A stretch of 64,000 bases of DNA. Source: JADKAC01 sp964492065. Lineage in GTDB: Bacteria; Bacteroidota; Bacteroidia; Chitinophagales; BACL12. Position 1 is the stretch's first letter. Every line of letters begins with the position of its first letter. Location: NCBI GenBank assembly GCA_964492065.1, contig CAZBHH010000006.1:62001-126000 (forward strand). Direction: 5' to 3'. Below are positions 36,556-46,282 of this stretch, one piece after another. Made by a program: the position numbers and the translations under genes. The notes beneath the pieces are model-generated. The model did no database searches and was not told the DNA's origin. It worked only from the letters and a program-made list of their open reading frames with translations.

Positions 36556-38376
36556 TTAAAATGCCTGCATCTCCACCAGCCTCGCATACATACCGTTTTT
36601 CCCGATCAGGGCATTGTGATTACCTCGTTCTACTATCCGTCCCTCCTGCATCACAATGATATCATCGGCGTATTGAATGGTGGAGAGGCGGTGGGCTATC
36701 ACGATGGAAGTGCGGTTGCGCATCAACTTGAACAAGGCGTCCTGTACCAGTTTCTCCGATTCGGTGTCCAGTGAAGAAGTGGCTTCATCTAAAATGAGTA
36801 TGGGCGGGTTTTTAAAAATCGCCCTGGCAATGGTAAGGCGCTGCCGCTCGCCTCCGCTCAGTTTGCTGCCGCGGTCGCCGATAATACTTTCAAAGCCGTT
36901 TTCGAGTTTCATGATAAAATCATAGGCATTGGCAACCTTGGCTGCACGATATACTGCCTCCGGATCGGGATTGTCCACTCCGAAAGCGATATTGTTGAAA
37001 ACCGTATCGTTAAACAGTATGGATTCCTGGGTTACGATACCCAGTAAATTCCGGATACTCGAAATGCGAATATCTTTAATATTGTGCCCGTCGATTAATA
37101 TCTCGCCGGAAGTGGCATCGTGAAACCGCGGCAACAAATCCACCAGGGTGGACTTTCCCGAACCGGAGGGGCCCACGATGGCAGTCATACTGCCCTTTTT
37201 TATTCTGAAATTAATATCCTTTAACACCGGCACATCCGCTTCGTAACTAAAGCCAACATCTTTATAATTGATTTCGGTATTAAAATTTTTGAGGCTCACT
37301 GCATCTATATTTTCCTTTATATCTATCGGTGCATCCAAAATCGATTCAACTCTTTCCAGTGAAGCAATGCCCCGCTGAATATGGTAATACGTGTTGGCGA
37401 GTGATTTTGCGGGATTGATCAGATTGGCAAATATGAGGATATAGCCGATAAACATTTCTCCCGTCAGGTCGTTTTCTCCTTCCAGAACCATTTTCCCGCC
37501 GAACCATAAGATTACCGAAACGACGATGATTGCCAGGAATTCGGACAGCGGCGACGATAAATCGCGGCGGTTAAAAACGGAGGTCTGCAAATTTGCGTAC
37601 AACCGGTTTTCCCTTAAAAACTTGCCCTTTTGATAGCGCTCGGCATTAAAGCCTTTAATAATTCTCAGCCCGCTGAGCGTTTCCTCGATTATGGAAAGCA
37701 ATAACCCGAGTTGATCCTGTGATTTTTTGGATTTGCGCTTCAGCGATTTGCCAATTGCACCAATTATCAATGCGGTAAGCGGCAAGAGGATGATGACAAA
37801 GACGGTTAACTGGAAGCTCAGCAAAATCATGGCAATAAAAAAGAATATCATGGTAATCGGGTCGCGGAAAGTGGATTCTATTGTGCTCATGATGCTCCAT
37901 TCAATTTCGTTGACATCCGTAGTCATGCGGGCAATGATATCGCCCTTCTTTTTCTCGCTGAAAAAAGCGAGCGGCAGCAGGATGACCTTGTCGTAAATAC
38001 TTTGGCGCAGGTCACGCACCACACCATTGCGCAACGGCGCTATAAAGAACAGCGCCATATAACGGCAGATGTTCTTCAGCAGAAAGATGATGATGATAAA
38101 AATGCAAATTATCACCAGCCCCGAGGCTTCGCCATGCGTAGCCACGTACTGTCCGAACCGGTAGTTGAACAGGCCGAGCAATGACTTTATACTCCAGGTG
38201 AGCGCCGGCTGTCGTTCGGGGATTTGAACTGTTTTAAAAATGACCTGCAGAAAGGGGATAATGGATAAAATGGAAAATAAATTGAAAATGGCATATAAAA
38301 TATTAAACAGCAGGTTCAGGAAGGCATAACTCCGGTATCGCACCGCTATTTTCAATATGCGCAGGTAGCTTTTCAT
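36556..38376 (-). CDS. MsbA-like ABC exporter (fused permease-ATPase)
   Basis: 606 residues from the ATG at 38376 (MKSYLRILKIAVRYR). Six hydrophobic helices occupy the first half. The ATPase half has Walker A VGPSGSGKST, signature LSGGERQR and Walker B ILILDEATSSLD, and ends in a short conventional tail. Half-size exporters of this build flip lipids such as lipid A-core, but also drugs or peptides. The upstream in-frame start at 38409 is rejected because it would precede the promoter-like palindrome at 38381-38392. Confidence 0.9.
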   Translation of the reverse strand: MKSYLRILKIAVRYRSYAFLNLLFNILYAIFNLFSILSIIPFLQVIFKTVQIPERQPALTWSIKSLLGLFNYRFGQYVATHGEASGLVIICIFIIIIFLLKNICRYMALFFIAPLRNGVVRDLRQSIYDKVILLPLAFFSEKKKGDIIARMTTDVNEIEWSIMSTIESTFRDPITMIFFFIAMILLSFQLTVFVIILLPLTALIIGAIGKSLKRKSKKSQDQLGLLLSIIEETLSGLRIIKGFNAERYQKGKFLRENRLYANLQTSVFNRRDLSSPLSEFLAIIVVSVILWFGGKMVLEGENDLTGEMFIGYILIFANLINPAKSLANTYYHIQRGIASLERVESILDAPIDIKENIDAVSLKNFNTEINYKDVGFSYEADVPVLKDINFRIKKGSMTAIVGPSGSGKSTLVDLLPRFHDATSGEILIDGHNIKDIRISSIRNLLGIVTQESILFNDTVFNNIAFGVDNPDPEAVYRAAKVANAYDFIMKLENGFESIIGDRGSKLSGGERQRLTIARAIFKNPPILILDEATSSLDTESEKLVQDALFKLMRNRTSIVIAHRLSTIQYADDIIVMQEGRIVERGNHNALIGKNGMYARLVEMQAF

Positions 38377-38380
38377 CGGC

Positions 38381-38392
38381 GGTAAATTTACC
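38381..38392. promoter_or_regulatory. 12-bp palindrome GGTAAATTTACC before the MsbA-like gene
   Basis: Perfect palindrome ending 4 nt before the ATG at 38376; it contains TAAATTTA, one base off the TAnnTTTG element. It may be promoter, operator or both. Confidence 0.35.
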
Positions 38393-38429
38393 AAAACAAA
38401 GACGCACACAACGCTGTTCTATTGCTATA

Positions 38430-38444
38430 AACCCCTTCGGGGTT
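38430..38444. other. Short GC-rich hairpin between divergent genes
   Basis: AACCCC-TTC-GGGGTT can form six pairs around a triloop, or a shorter stem closed by a UUCG-type loop. It lies between the start of the MsbA-like gene and rbfA, where no terminator is needed. Confidence 0.4.
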
Positions 38445-38466
38445 AAAATTTTTTAACTTTAAGGGT

Positions 38467-38811
38467 ATGGAATCGAGGCGTCAACAGAAAATGCAGGTAC
38501 TTATCAAGGAGGAAATGGGTAAATTCCTGCAACGGGAAGGGTCTAATTATTACGGTTCACAGTTTGTCACCGTAACCGATGTCAAAATAAGTCCCGATAT
38601 GCACCAGTGCAAAATCTATGTCAGTGTGTTTAAAGAGGCCAACCCGCAACACACGGTGGATTTGCTCAACGGGCATATCAAGGATATCCGCAAGCGCTTC
38701 GGAAATATAATGCGGCGGGATCTGCGCATTATTCCCGAATTGGAATTCATATTGGATGACACGCTGGACACCGTGTTCCGGCTGGAGCAGATTTTTAATG
38801 ACCTTAAATAA
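38467..38811 (+). CDS. rbfA: Ribosome-binding factor A
   Basis: 114 residues. The KH-like fold is recognisable from LIKEEMGKFLQ, VTVTDVKISPDMHQCKIYVSVF, HIKDIRKRFGNIMRRDLRIIPELEFILDDT and the C-terminal amphipathic helix. RbfA matures the 30S subunit. TAACTTTA at 38454-38461 lies 5 nt before the ATG, so the leader is minimal. The LolC/E-like gene follows 20 bp downstream. Confidence 0.94.
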   Translation: MESRRQQKMQVLIKEEMGKFLQREGSNYYGSQFVTVTDVKISPDMHQCKIYVSVFKEANPQHTVDLLNGHIKDIRKRFGNIMRRDLRIIPELEFILDDTLDTVFRLEQIFNDLK

Positions 38812-38831
38812 CCTTTAACACTCCGGGCAGA

Positions 38832-40079
38832 ATGCGTTTTACGTTAAAAGTTGCGTGGCGGTATATCTTTTCAAAAAAATCGACCAATGTCATTCATATT
38901 ATTTCGGGCATTACCATGTCGGGAATTATCATCGGCTCGGCAGCATTAATCATCGTACTTTCGGCTTTCAATGGCTTTGGCGACCTGGTGGTGCGGCTGT
39001 ACAGTTCCTTTTATGCGGAGGTGTCGGTTATGCCAAAGGAAGGTAAAGTGTTTTCGCTTTCCGGCCTGCAATACAACAAACTGGAATCCCTGAATTCCGT
39101 GGAGAGCATTTCGAAGACCTTACAGGAAAATGTGTTACTCGTCTATGACCAGGATGAACATATCGCCACGATAAAAGGCGTTGACAGCAATTTTGCAAAG
39201 GTTACCGCCGTGGACGACAGCGTGTTTGCGGGCGAGTATCTGTTTAATTACTTCTACGATAACATGCGGGTGCAATGTGCGGTGTTAGGCGCCGGCATCG
39301 CCTCCACCTTAAACGTAGCTCTCGGCAGCGGCTACCCCTCCATCCAGGTGTTCGTGCCCCGCAGGGGCAAATATTCCGCCCTGGATCCTCAAAATGCGTT
39401 TATCCAAAAGAGCGTACAACCGGTGGGCATTTTCAGCCTGCAGCAGGAGTTCGACAGCAAATATATTTTTACCTCACTGGACTTTGTGCAGGACTTACTC
39501 GAATACAACCACGACGAAATCAGCAGCCTGGAAATACAGCTTGTAAAACATGCAAACACCAAATCCGCCATCCGGGAAATTCAACAAATTGTCGGCGAAG
39601 ACTTTTATGTGAAAGACCGCTTTATGCAAAATGAATTTCTGTATAAAATCATGCGCAATGAGCGGTGGGTTGTGTATCTCATCCTGACCTTCATCATCAT
39701 CATCGCCACATTTAATATGATAGGCTCCATTGCCATGCTCGTGATTGACAAGCGAAAGGACATAGGCATTTTGCGGTCGCTCGGCGCTACCGAGCGCAGC
39801 ATCCGCAATATATTTTTCTTCCAGGGATTAATACAAACCGTTGCGAGTATCCTGATCGGTTTTTCAATTGCCGCTATCCTCTGTACCGTTCAGATATATT
39901 TTAAGATAATCACTATCCCGGGCTCCGAGAGTTTTGTAGTTACCGCCTACCCGGTGAGTATGCACGTATGGGATTTCCTCCTGGTGGGTATCACCATTTT
40001 AATTATTGGGGCAATTGCTGCCTATATGCCGGCGCATTTGGCATCGCGACAACAATGGATGTTCAGGAATCCCGATTGA
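38832..40079 (+). CDS. LolC/LolE-like ABC transporter permease
   Basis: 415 residues. One N-terminal helix (TMSGIIIGSAALIIVLSAF) is followed by a large periplasmic MacB-type core. Three C-terminal helices form the FtsX domain (MLVIDKRKDIGILRSLGATERSIRNIFFFQG). Relatives pull lipoproteins out of the inner membrane together with a LolD ATPase, which is not adjacent. The 3' end overlaps terC, on the other strand, by 17 nt. Confidence 0.88.
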   Translation: MRFTLKVAWRYIFSKKSTNVIHIISGITMSGIIIGSAALIIVLSAFNGFGDLVVRLYSSFYAEVSVMPKEGKVFSLSGLQYNKLESLNSVESISKTLQENVLLVYDQDEHIATIKGVDSNFAKVTAVDDSVFAGEYLFNYFYDNMRVQCAVLGAGIASTLNVALGSGYPSIQVFVPRRGKYSALDPQNAFIQKSVQPVGIFSLQQEFDSKYIFTSLDFVQDLLEYNHDEISSLEIQLVKHANTKSAIREIQQIVGEDFYVKDRFMQNEFLYKIMRNERWVVYLILTFIIIIATFNMIGSIAMLVIDKRKDIGILRSLGATERSIRNIFFFQGLIQTVASILIGFSIAAILCTVQIYFKIITIPGSESFVVTAYPVSMHVWDFLLVGITILIIGAIAAYMPAHLASRQQWMFRNPD

Positions 40080-40812
40080 TTTTTTTCCCGATTTGCATGC
40101 GGTGTTTCAGGCTCGCCGCCCGCAGGTTCAGCATCTCTACCATTACCGAGAATCCCATCGCAAAATAAATATAGCCTTTCTCCACATGGCCGCCCCATCC
40201 CTCGATGATTAAGGATACGCCGATCATAACCAGGAATGCCAGCGCCAACATCTTCACCGTAGGGCGCCTGTTCACAAAATTGCTGACCCCCTCGGCGGCA
40301 AACAGCATGATGACGATGGCAATTATTACGGCCAGCACCATCACGATTAAATCGTTGGCCATCCCGACGGCAGTGATAACCGAGTCCAGGGAAAATACCA
40401 CGTCCAGAATCAATATTTGCATGATAACTGAAAAAAATGACTTTGCTTTCACCACCGATTCGTGTTCTTCTTCTCCCGAAATTTTATCGTGAATTTCCAC
40501 GGTTGCCTTGTAAATTAAGAACAGCCCGCCCACCAGCAACACCAGGTCCCGGCCGGAAAATCCCTTACCCCAAACGGTGAATAAGGTGTCTTGTAAACTG
40601 ACGAGCCAACTGAGCGACATCAGCAGCAATATGCGTGTAATCAACGCCAGGGAAAGGCCGAGCCGCCTCGCCTTCTTTTGCTGATTCTGCGGCAACTTGC
40701 CGGATAGTATGGAAATGAAAATAATATTGTCTATTCCCAGAACGATTTCGAGCAGCGTCAGCGTGAGTAACGCAATCCACGCATCGGCAGTGGCGAATAT
40801 TGAAAAATCCAT
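40063..40812 (-). CDS. TerC family membrane protein
   Basis: 249 residues with seven hydrophobic helices. ALLTLTLLEIVLGIDNIIFISIL and LDVVFSLDSVITAVGMAND carry the paired acidic residues of TerC, a family linked to manganese export and folding of membrane proteins and often mislabelled tellurium resistance. No ter genes are near. Confidence 0.9.
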   Translation of the reverse strand: MDFSIFATADAWIALLTLTLLEIVLGIDNIIFISILSGKLPQNQQKKARRLGLSLALITRILLLMSLSWLVSLQDTLFTVWGKGFSGRDLVLLVGGLFLIYKATVEIHDKISGEEEHESVVKAKSFFSVIMQILILDVVFSLDSVITAVGMANDLIVMVLAVIIAIVIMLFAAEGVSNFVNRRPTVKMLALAFLVMIGVSLIIEGWGGHVEKGYIYFAMGFSVMVEMLNLRAASLKHRMQIGKKINRDS

Positions 40813-40871
40813 TTATTCAATTTTGGAATGCAAAAATCCGTTAATTGGAATAGAATCCAAAATACTTGAAC

Positions 40872-40879
40872 TATTTTTG
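40872..40879 (+). promoter_or_regulatory. Promoter -7 element (TATTTTTG)
   Basis: Exact TAnnTTTG match 9 nt before the ATG at 40889. It also shows that the longer in-frame reading from 40697 is not translated. Confidence 0.6.
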
Positions 40880-40888
40880 ATTGAAGCG

Positions 40889-41722
40889 ATGAAAAAATTT
40901 TATCTGGTATTTTCCCTGTTCATACCTGTGCTGCTGTCGGCCCAAACATATAGCGGGACGGTGCGCAATGCGGCAAGCGGCGAGCAGATTCCCTTTGTGA
41001 ATATCGGCATCGTCAACAAAGGAGTGGGCACCATTTCACTTGCCGACGGGAGCTTTCAACTGCCGCTGACCGGAGAATACGATAACGATACGCTGCGGTT
41101 TTCGATAATCGGCTATACCCCTGTCAGTTATTGCGTAAAGGATTACAAACTTAAATTTAATGATGTGGCGGCCATCATACAAATGACGGAATCGGTAACC
41201 GAGTTACAAACGGTCATTGTCAAGCCCCTGTCGCTCATTTCGGTTATCAAGGGCAATACGTTTGACAGTAAATCATTTATCGCCGGCTGGAAGAGCAATG
41301 ACCTGGGCAGCGAACTGGGCACTATCATCAATGTAAAAGATGGTATTACGTATTATTTAAAAAATGTACAGGTAAATATCGCATCGTGTAAATACGACAG
41401 TATCTTATTTCGCATGAATATTTACGATTACCGCAATGGGACCCCCGACAGCTTGTTGCAATCCGTTCCCATCTACCTGCGGGTATATAAAGACCAGCGC
41501 TATTTATATGTGGACCTGGCACCTTACAATATCGCCGTGGACGGCGATTTTTTTATTGCACTGGAATGGCTGGACGATCTGCCCGACAAAACCACTTCGT
41601 TCATGTTTTGCGCCGGATTATTCGGCGCATCCACCCACTTCAGAAAAACGAGCCAGGACGCATGGCAAAAAGTACCCGTCGGGGTGGGATTCAGCGTCGA
41701 ACTGGAATATGAAAAAAAATAG
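40889..41722 (+). CDS. Exported protein with carboxypeptidase-like regulatory domain
   Basis: 277 residues. A signal peptide (MKKFYLVFSLFIPVLLSAQ) is followed by the CarboxypepD_reg-like strand domain (TYSGTVRNAASGEQIPFVNIGI, GTISLADGSFQLPL), as at the N-terminus of TonB-dependent receptors. There is no barrel after it. The remaining 170 or so residues are strand-rich and unrecognised. Probably an envelope protein. The 3' end leads directly into the DinB-like gene. Confidence 0.75.
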   Translation: MKKFYLVFSLFIPVLLSAQTYSGTVRNAASGEQIPFVNIGIVNKGVGTISLADGSFQLPLTGEYDNDTLRFSIIGYTPVSYCVKDYKLKFNDVAAIIQMTESVTELQTVIVKPLSLISVIKGNTFDSKSFIAGWKSNDLGSELGTIINVKDGITYYLKNVQVNIASCKYDSILFRMNIYDYRNGTPDSLLQSVPIYLRVYKDQRYLYVDLAPYNIAVDGDFFIALEWLDDLPDKTTSFMFCAGLFGASTHFRKTSQDAWQKVPVGVGFSVELEYEKK

Positions 41723-41729
41723 TATTTAT

Positions 41730-42173
41730 ATGAATTCTGATTTTATAACAATGGTTTCACAGGGAATTGACAATATCATTTCCGAATTGAAACAATATTC
41801 TGACGAAGCCGATCTATGGAAAGTCGAGGGTAAAATAAATAACTCAGCCGGCAACCTCGCACTGCATCTGACGGGAAGCCTCAATTATTTTATCGGCAAC
41901 GTTATGAGCGGTAACGGATATGTGCGCAACCGGGAGGCGGAATTTTCCGATAAGCATATTCCGCGGGAGACAATGATGCGCAACCTGGAAGAGACAAAGT
42001 CGATGATAGCCGCTTTTCTCTCACAGTGCGATGCAGAATTTTACACTGCGATATTTCCGTTGTCGATATTTGGCGATAACCGCAGCAATCATTACGTGCT
42101 GACGCTAATGATAGCGCATTTGAATTATCATCTCGGACAAATAAATTATCATCGCCGGCTGATAGCAAAATAA
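41730..42173 (+). CDS. DinB-like (DUF1572-type) protein
   Basis: 147 residues from the ATG at 41730, helical throughout. His residues in SAGNLALHLTGSLNYFIG and in IAHLNYHLGQINYHRRL match the metal-binding triad of DinB-like four-helix bundles, here of the DUF1572 type. Some relatives are thiol-dependent detoxification enzymes, but the substrate is unknown. An in-frame ATG at 41709 overlaps the previous gene's stop and would add seven residues. Confidence 0.75.
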   Translation: MNSDFITMVSQGIDNIISELKQYSDEADLWKVEGKINNSAGNLALHLTGSLNYFIGNVMSGNGYVRNREAEFSDKHIPRETMMRNLEETKSMIAAFLSQCDAEFYTAIFPLSIFGDNRSNHYVLTLMIAHLNYHLGQINYHRRLIAK

Positions 42174-42246
42174 ATTGAGATACATTGTACCGGAATTTGA
42201 GTATTGATGTATTTCCTTTGTAGCATTAAACCAACAACACGCTATT

Positions 42247-43206
42247 ATGGATGTCATTTTAGGAGTAGATATCGGCGGTACCGGCATTAAATTCGGGCTG
42301 GTGACGAAACGTGGCAGGATACTGCATACCGATAAAGTAAAGACAAAAGCATATCCCAAACCTGAGAAATTGCCGGAAGATTTAAAGAAGCGTATAAGCG
42401 CCGTAATAAAAGCGGAGAAATTACAATTGTGCGGTATCGGTATCGGCACACCCAACGGCAATTATTTTACCGGTACGATTGACAATGCGCCCAATTTGCC
42501 GTGGAAGCAACAAATACCTTTGAAGCGGTATTTTGAAAAAACCTTTCAACTGCCCGTTGCCTTAACTAATGACGCAAAGGCGGCAGCGCTCGGCGAAATG
42601 CGATACGGGGCCGGCAAAAGGTGTAAGCATTTTATTTTTATCACACTCGGAACCGGATTAGGCAGCGGCATCATCGTGGACGGCAAACTGGTGTATGGTT
42701 ATGACAGCCTCGCCGGTGAACTCGGCCACGTCATCGTCATCCCCGACGGGCGCCCGTGCGGTTGCGGGCGCAACGGATGCCTGGAACAATACGCCTCGGC
42801 TACCGGCATAGTCAAAACGTATTACGAATTGCTGCGCACTAAAAATATTGACGCATTCCGCATGAGCCTCGGCAATATGATAGATGCGGAGGCTATTTTC
42901 AAAAAAGCGGAAGCAGGCGATGATGTTGCTATCGAAGCTTTTAATCGCACCGGACAGGTATTGGGATTTGCCCTCGCAAACAGCGTGTGTTACACTCGCC
43001 CCGAAAAAATATTTCTTTTCGGCGGATTGGCCCAGGCGGGCGACTTCCTGTTCACTCCCGCGATTAAGAGTTTCAATGAATACCTGATGAATATCTATGC
43101 CGGGAAAATACAAATACTCCCGAGCGGGTTGAAGGAAAGCGAAGCCGCTATTCTCGGCGCCGCCTCGCTGATATGGAAAGAGTTGCCACGCATCAGGAAG
43201 AAATAA
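42247..43206 (+). CDS. ROK family sugar kinase (glucokinase-like)
   Basis: 319 residues. The ATP site is LGVDIGGTGIKFGLV, with VALTNDAKAAALGE, TLGTGLGSGIIVDG, LAGELGHV and the zinc-binding ROK motif PCGCGRNGCLEQYAS. This is a full-length ROK kinase. Glucose or mannose phosphorylation is likely, since GH92 mannosidase follows 37 bp downstream, but the sugar is not shown by sequence. Confidence 0.92.
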   Translation: MDVILGVDIGGTGIKFGLVTKRGRILHTDKVKTKAYPKPEKLPEDLKKRISAVIKAEKLQLCGIGIGTPNGNYFTGTIDNAPNLPWKQQIPLKRYFEKTFQLPVALTNDAKAAALGEMRYGAGKRCKHFIFITLGTGLGSGIIVDGKLVYGYDSLAGELGHVIVIPDGRPCGCGRNGCLEQYASATGIVKTYYELLRTKNIDAFRMSLGNMIDAEAIFKKAEAGDDVAIEAFNRTGQVLGFALANSVCYTRPEKIFLFGGLAQAGDFLFTPAIKSFNEYLMNIYAGKIQILPSGLKESEAAILGAASLIWKELPRIRKK

Positions 43207-43243
43207 CTTTTTAATTTTAAAGCCTCACGTTGATTTAGTTTTC

Positions 43244-46132
43244 ATGAAAGTTTTATTCCAATTTATTTTTTGCCTGGCACTGCTCAATGCAAGCGCACAA
43301 AACGACCTCCTGCAATACGTAAATCCGTTTATCGGAACGGGTGGACACGGGCATACTTATCCCGGAGCAACACTGCCGTTTGGCATGGTGCAACTGAGTC
43401 CCGATACCCGCTTAACGGGCTGGGACGGATGTAGTGGCTATCACTACAGCGATTCGGTGATTTACGGATTCTCTCACACGCATTTAAGCGGAACGGGTGT
43501 GGCCGACTATTGCGATGTGATGCTGATGCCAACCATTACCGATAATCCCCTAAGTGCAATTCAAAATAACAAAAGTATTGCGGGATATCCCTCCGTTTTT
43601 TCACATACGCACGAAGTTGCCTCACCCGGCTTTTACAGTGTATTACTCGATGACGAAAATATCCTGGTGGAATTGACTACCACACCGCGAGTGGGTATGC
43701 ATCGCTACACATTCCCCAAGTCGAAACATGCACAGGTGATATTGGACCTCACCCACCGGGATCAGTTGCTGGAAGGCAGCTACATAAAAATTACCGGACC
43801 GGATAAAATTGAAGGGCTGCGCCGCTCAACTGCCTGGGCTGCCGATCAATGGCTGTATTTTGCAATTCAGTTTTCCAAACCTTTTGAAGCGACAGCGATT
43901 TCCGCGGACAGTATGCAATACGCATTTGAGTTTTCTACAGCGAAGGATGAAGCGATATTGGTGAAATGCGCTATCTCTGCCGTATCCGTACAAGGCGCCT
44001 GGAACAATATGGAAGCGGAGCTGCCGGGGTGGGATTTTAATGCAGTACATGCCGATGCACGTGCTGCCTGGCAACAAGCGCTCTCAGCAATTGAAGTCCA
44101 CACTGCGGACACCAACCGCAAGAGCGTATTTTATTCCGCCCTGTACCACTGCCTGCTGGCGCCGAATATATACAACGATGTGGACGGTAAATACCGCGGC
44201 CGCGACATGCAGATTCACACGACAGAAGGCCATGATTACTATACCGTATTTTCACTGTGGGATACCTTCAGGGCGCTGCATCCGCTGCTCACCATAATTG
44301 ATCAAAAGCGCACCAATGATTTTATCCAAACATTTTTACTGCAATATCAGCAAGGCGGCCGGTTGCCCGTCTGGGAACTCGCAGCCAACGAAACAGAGTG
44401 CATGATCGGATATCACAGCGCCAGTGTAATCGCGGACGCCGCCGTAAAAGGCATCAGGGATTACGACATGGAGCTCGCTTACGAAGCGATGCAACACTCC
44501 GCCAATCTGCCGATTTTCGGATTGAAATACTACAATCAAAAAGGATTTATCGAGAGCAACGAAGTGGGTGAATCGGTGAGCCGCACTTTGGAATATGCGT
44601 ACGACGATTGGTGTATCTCCCAGGTAGGAAATATCCTGCATGGGAAAAATGCAGGCTATTGGAAATATTTCTACCGCGGCATGAATTACCTGAACCTGTT
44701 CGACGGTGATTTTATACGCCCGCGATTTAATGGCGGCTTCCTGGAACCATTCGATCCCAGGGAAGTGAACTTCAACTATACCGAGGCAAATGCATGGCAG
44801 TATAATTTTTTCTTCCCGCACGATATAATGTATTTCGCCAATACCGTTACCTCCCGCTCATTTCTCGAAGAGAAACTGGACAGTTTGTTTCTCAGTTCAT
44901 CACAGACCACCGGCAGGGAGCAGGCGGATATCACCGGACTGATCGGCCAATATGCGCATGGCAATGAACCGAGCCATCACGTTGCGTATTTATATGCATT
45001 CGCAGATGCATCCTACAAAACACAACAGCGTGTTCGCCAGATAATGGATGCGTTGTACTTCGATGCACCCGACGGCCTTTCCGGCAATGAGGACTGCGGA
45101 CAGATGAGCGCATGGTACGTGCTGAGCGCTATGGGATTTTATCCGGTTGCTCCGGGCACTACCAAGTATATCCTCGGTTCGCCCGTATTCGATTCGGTAA
45201 TCATCCACCTGGAAAACGGCAACCGATTTAAAATCACTGCAACAAATAACAGCATTGAAAATAAATATGTGAGAACAGCCTCGCTGGATGCAATGCCGGT
45301 AATCGAACCGCAGATCGATCATGCGGATATAATGCGGGGAAGTACTCTCGCTTTTGATATGAGTGCTGTTCCCAACAAAAATTTCGGAAAATTTCAGGAT
45401 GTTTTTATTACGAGAGATTTTGTCCCGGCGCCCGTATTTAATCCCAGCGCAACTTCATTTACGGGTACCCAGATTGTTTCCATCGAATCATTAACGCCGG
45501 GGACATCTGTTTTTTTCAGCGATACCCGGAACAATCCCACCGGTGGAAATCAACCATATACCGGACCATTTCGCATTGACAACTCCGCTGAGTTCAAAGC
45601 CGTTGCTCAAAATGCTAATGGCACTTTCAGCAGTGTAAGCACCGTGAAATACAAATCGCTGGATCAGCATAGAACCGTAACTTATATCACGCAATACGAT
45701 CCTCAATACACTGCCGGAGGCCCTAATGCATTAATAGATGGACTGCGGGGAAGCACCGAATTCAGAACAGGCGCCTGGCAGGGCTGGCAGGGAAACGACA
45801 TGGAAGCAATCGTTGACTTAGGCGACGTGTTTACCGCCTCGGAAGTGAGTGTTGGATTTTTGCAGGACAGCAAAAGCTGGATAGTATTGCCCGTCCAGGT
45901 TACTGTTGAGATTTCTGTTGACGGTACGCATTTCAAAAAGATTGAAACGATATCTCAAACCGTAGATACCGAAAATATTACCCCTTTTATCAAAGATTTT
46001 TCTGTGTCTTTTGGAACTACCGCTTTGCGCTATATAAAAATTACTGCAAAAAATTACGGCGTACTGCCGCCATCGCATTTGGGAGCGGGTGGTAAAGCGT
46101 GGTTGTTTTGCGATGAAATTACAGTTAAATAA
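43244..46132 (+). CDS. GH92 family alpha-mannosidase with C-terminal beta domains
   Basis: 962 residues. A signal peptide ends near ASAQ. The GH92 catalytic part (about 20-730) is recognisable from YVNPFIGTGGHGHTYPGA, HLSGTGVADY, TEANAWQYNFFFPHD (the Glu is the expected general acid) and GLSGNEDCGQMSAWYVLSAMGFYPV. A chitobiase/HEX_C-type strand module follows at about 745-820, and an F5/8 type C-like carbohydrate-binding module (ALIDGLRGSTEF, TVEISVDGTHFKKI) closes the protein. GH92 enzymes remove terminal alpha-mannose from glycans. No type IX tail is present, so it is probably periplasmic or held on the outer membrane. The ROK kinase just upstream could use the released sugar. Confidence 0.93.
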   Translation: MKVLFQFIFCLALLNASAQNDLLQYVNPFIGTGGHGHTYPGATLPFGMVQLSPDTRLTGWDGCSGYHYSDSVIYGFSHTHLSGTGVADYCDVMLMPTITDNPLSAIQNNKSIAGYPSVFSHTHEVASPGFYSVLLDDENILVELTTTPRVGMHRYTFPKSKHAQVILDLTHRDQLLEGSYIKITGPDKIEGLRRSTAWAADQWLYFAIQFSKPFEATAISADSMQYAFEFSTAKDEAILVKCAISAVSVQGAWNNMEAELPGWDFNAVHADARAAWQQALSAIEVHTADTNRKSVFYSALYHCLLAPNIYNDVDGKYRGRDMQIHTTEGHDYYTVFSLWDTFRALHPLLTIIDQKRTNDFIQTFLLQYQQGGRLPVWELAANETECMIGYHSASVIADAAVKGIRDYDMELAYEAMQHSANLPIFGLKYYNQKGFIESNEVGESVSRTLEYAYDDWCISQVGNILHGKNAGYWKYFYRGMNYLNLFDGDFIRPRFNGGFLEPFDPREVNFNYTEANAWQYNFFFPHDIMYFANTVTSRSFLEEKLDSLFLSSSQTTGREQADITGLIGQYAHGNEPSHHVAYLYAFADASYKTQQRVRQIMDALYFDAPDGLSGNEDCGQMSAWYVLSAMGFYPVAPGTTKYILGSPVFDSVIIHLENGNRFKITATNNSIENKYVRTASLDAMPVIEPQIDHADIMRGSTLAFDMSAVPNKNFGKFQDVFITRDFVPAPVFNPSATSFTGTQIVSIESLTPGTSVFFSDTRNNPTGGNQPYTGPFRIDNSAEFKAVAQNANGTFSSVSTVKYKSLDQHRTVTYITQYDPQYTAGGPNALIDGLRGSTEFRTGAWQGWQGNDMEAIVDLGDVFTASEVSVGFLQDSKSWIVLPVQVTVEISVDGTHFKKIETISQTVDTENITPFIKDFSVSFGTTALRYIKITAKNYGVLPPSHLGAGGKAWLFCDEITVK

Positions 46133-46282
46133 TTTTACGCATATATTGACACTTGTGCATCTGTTCATGAAGTTGAACAACACGCTTGTCACGGAAAAGT
46201 GGCATCGCTATACGGGATATTTTTAATGCGCAACCCTGCAGAACACCGGGATCAACGGAAACAGTGTGCGCCCCCGGGCAAT

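Noticed and set aside
40063..40812. Tellurium resistance by TerC
   Set aside because: No other ter genes are present and TerC relatives have wider roles.
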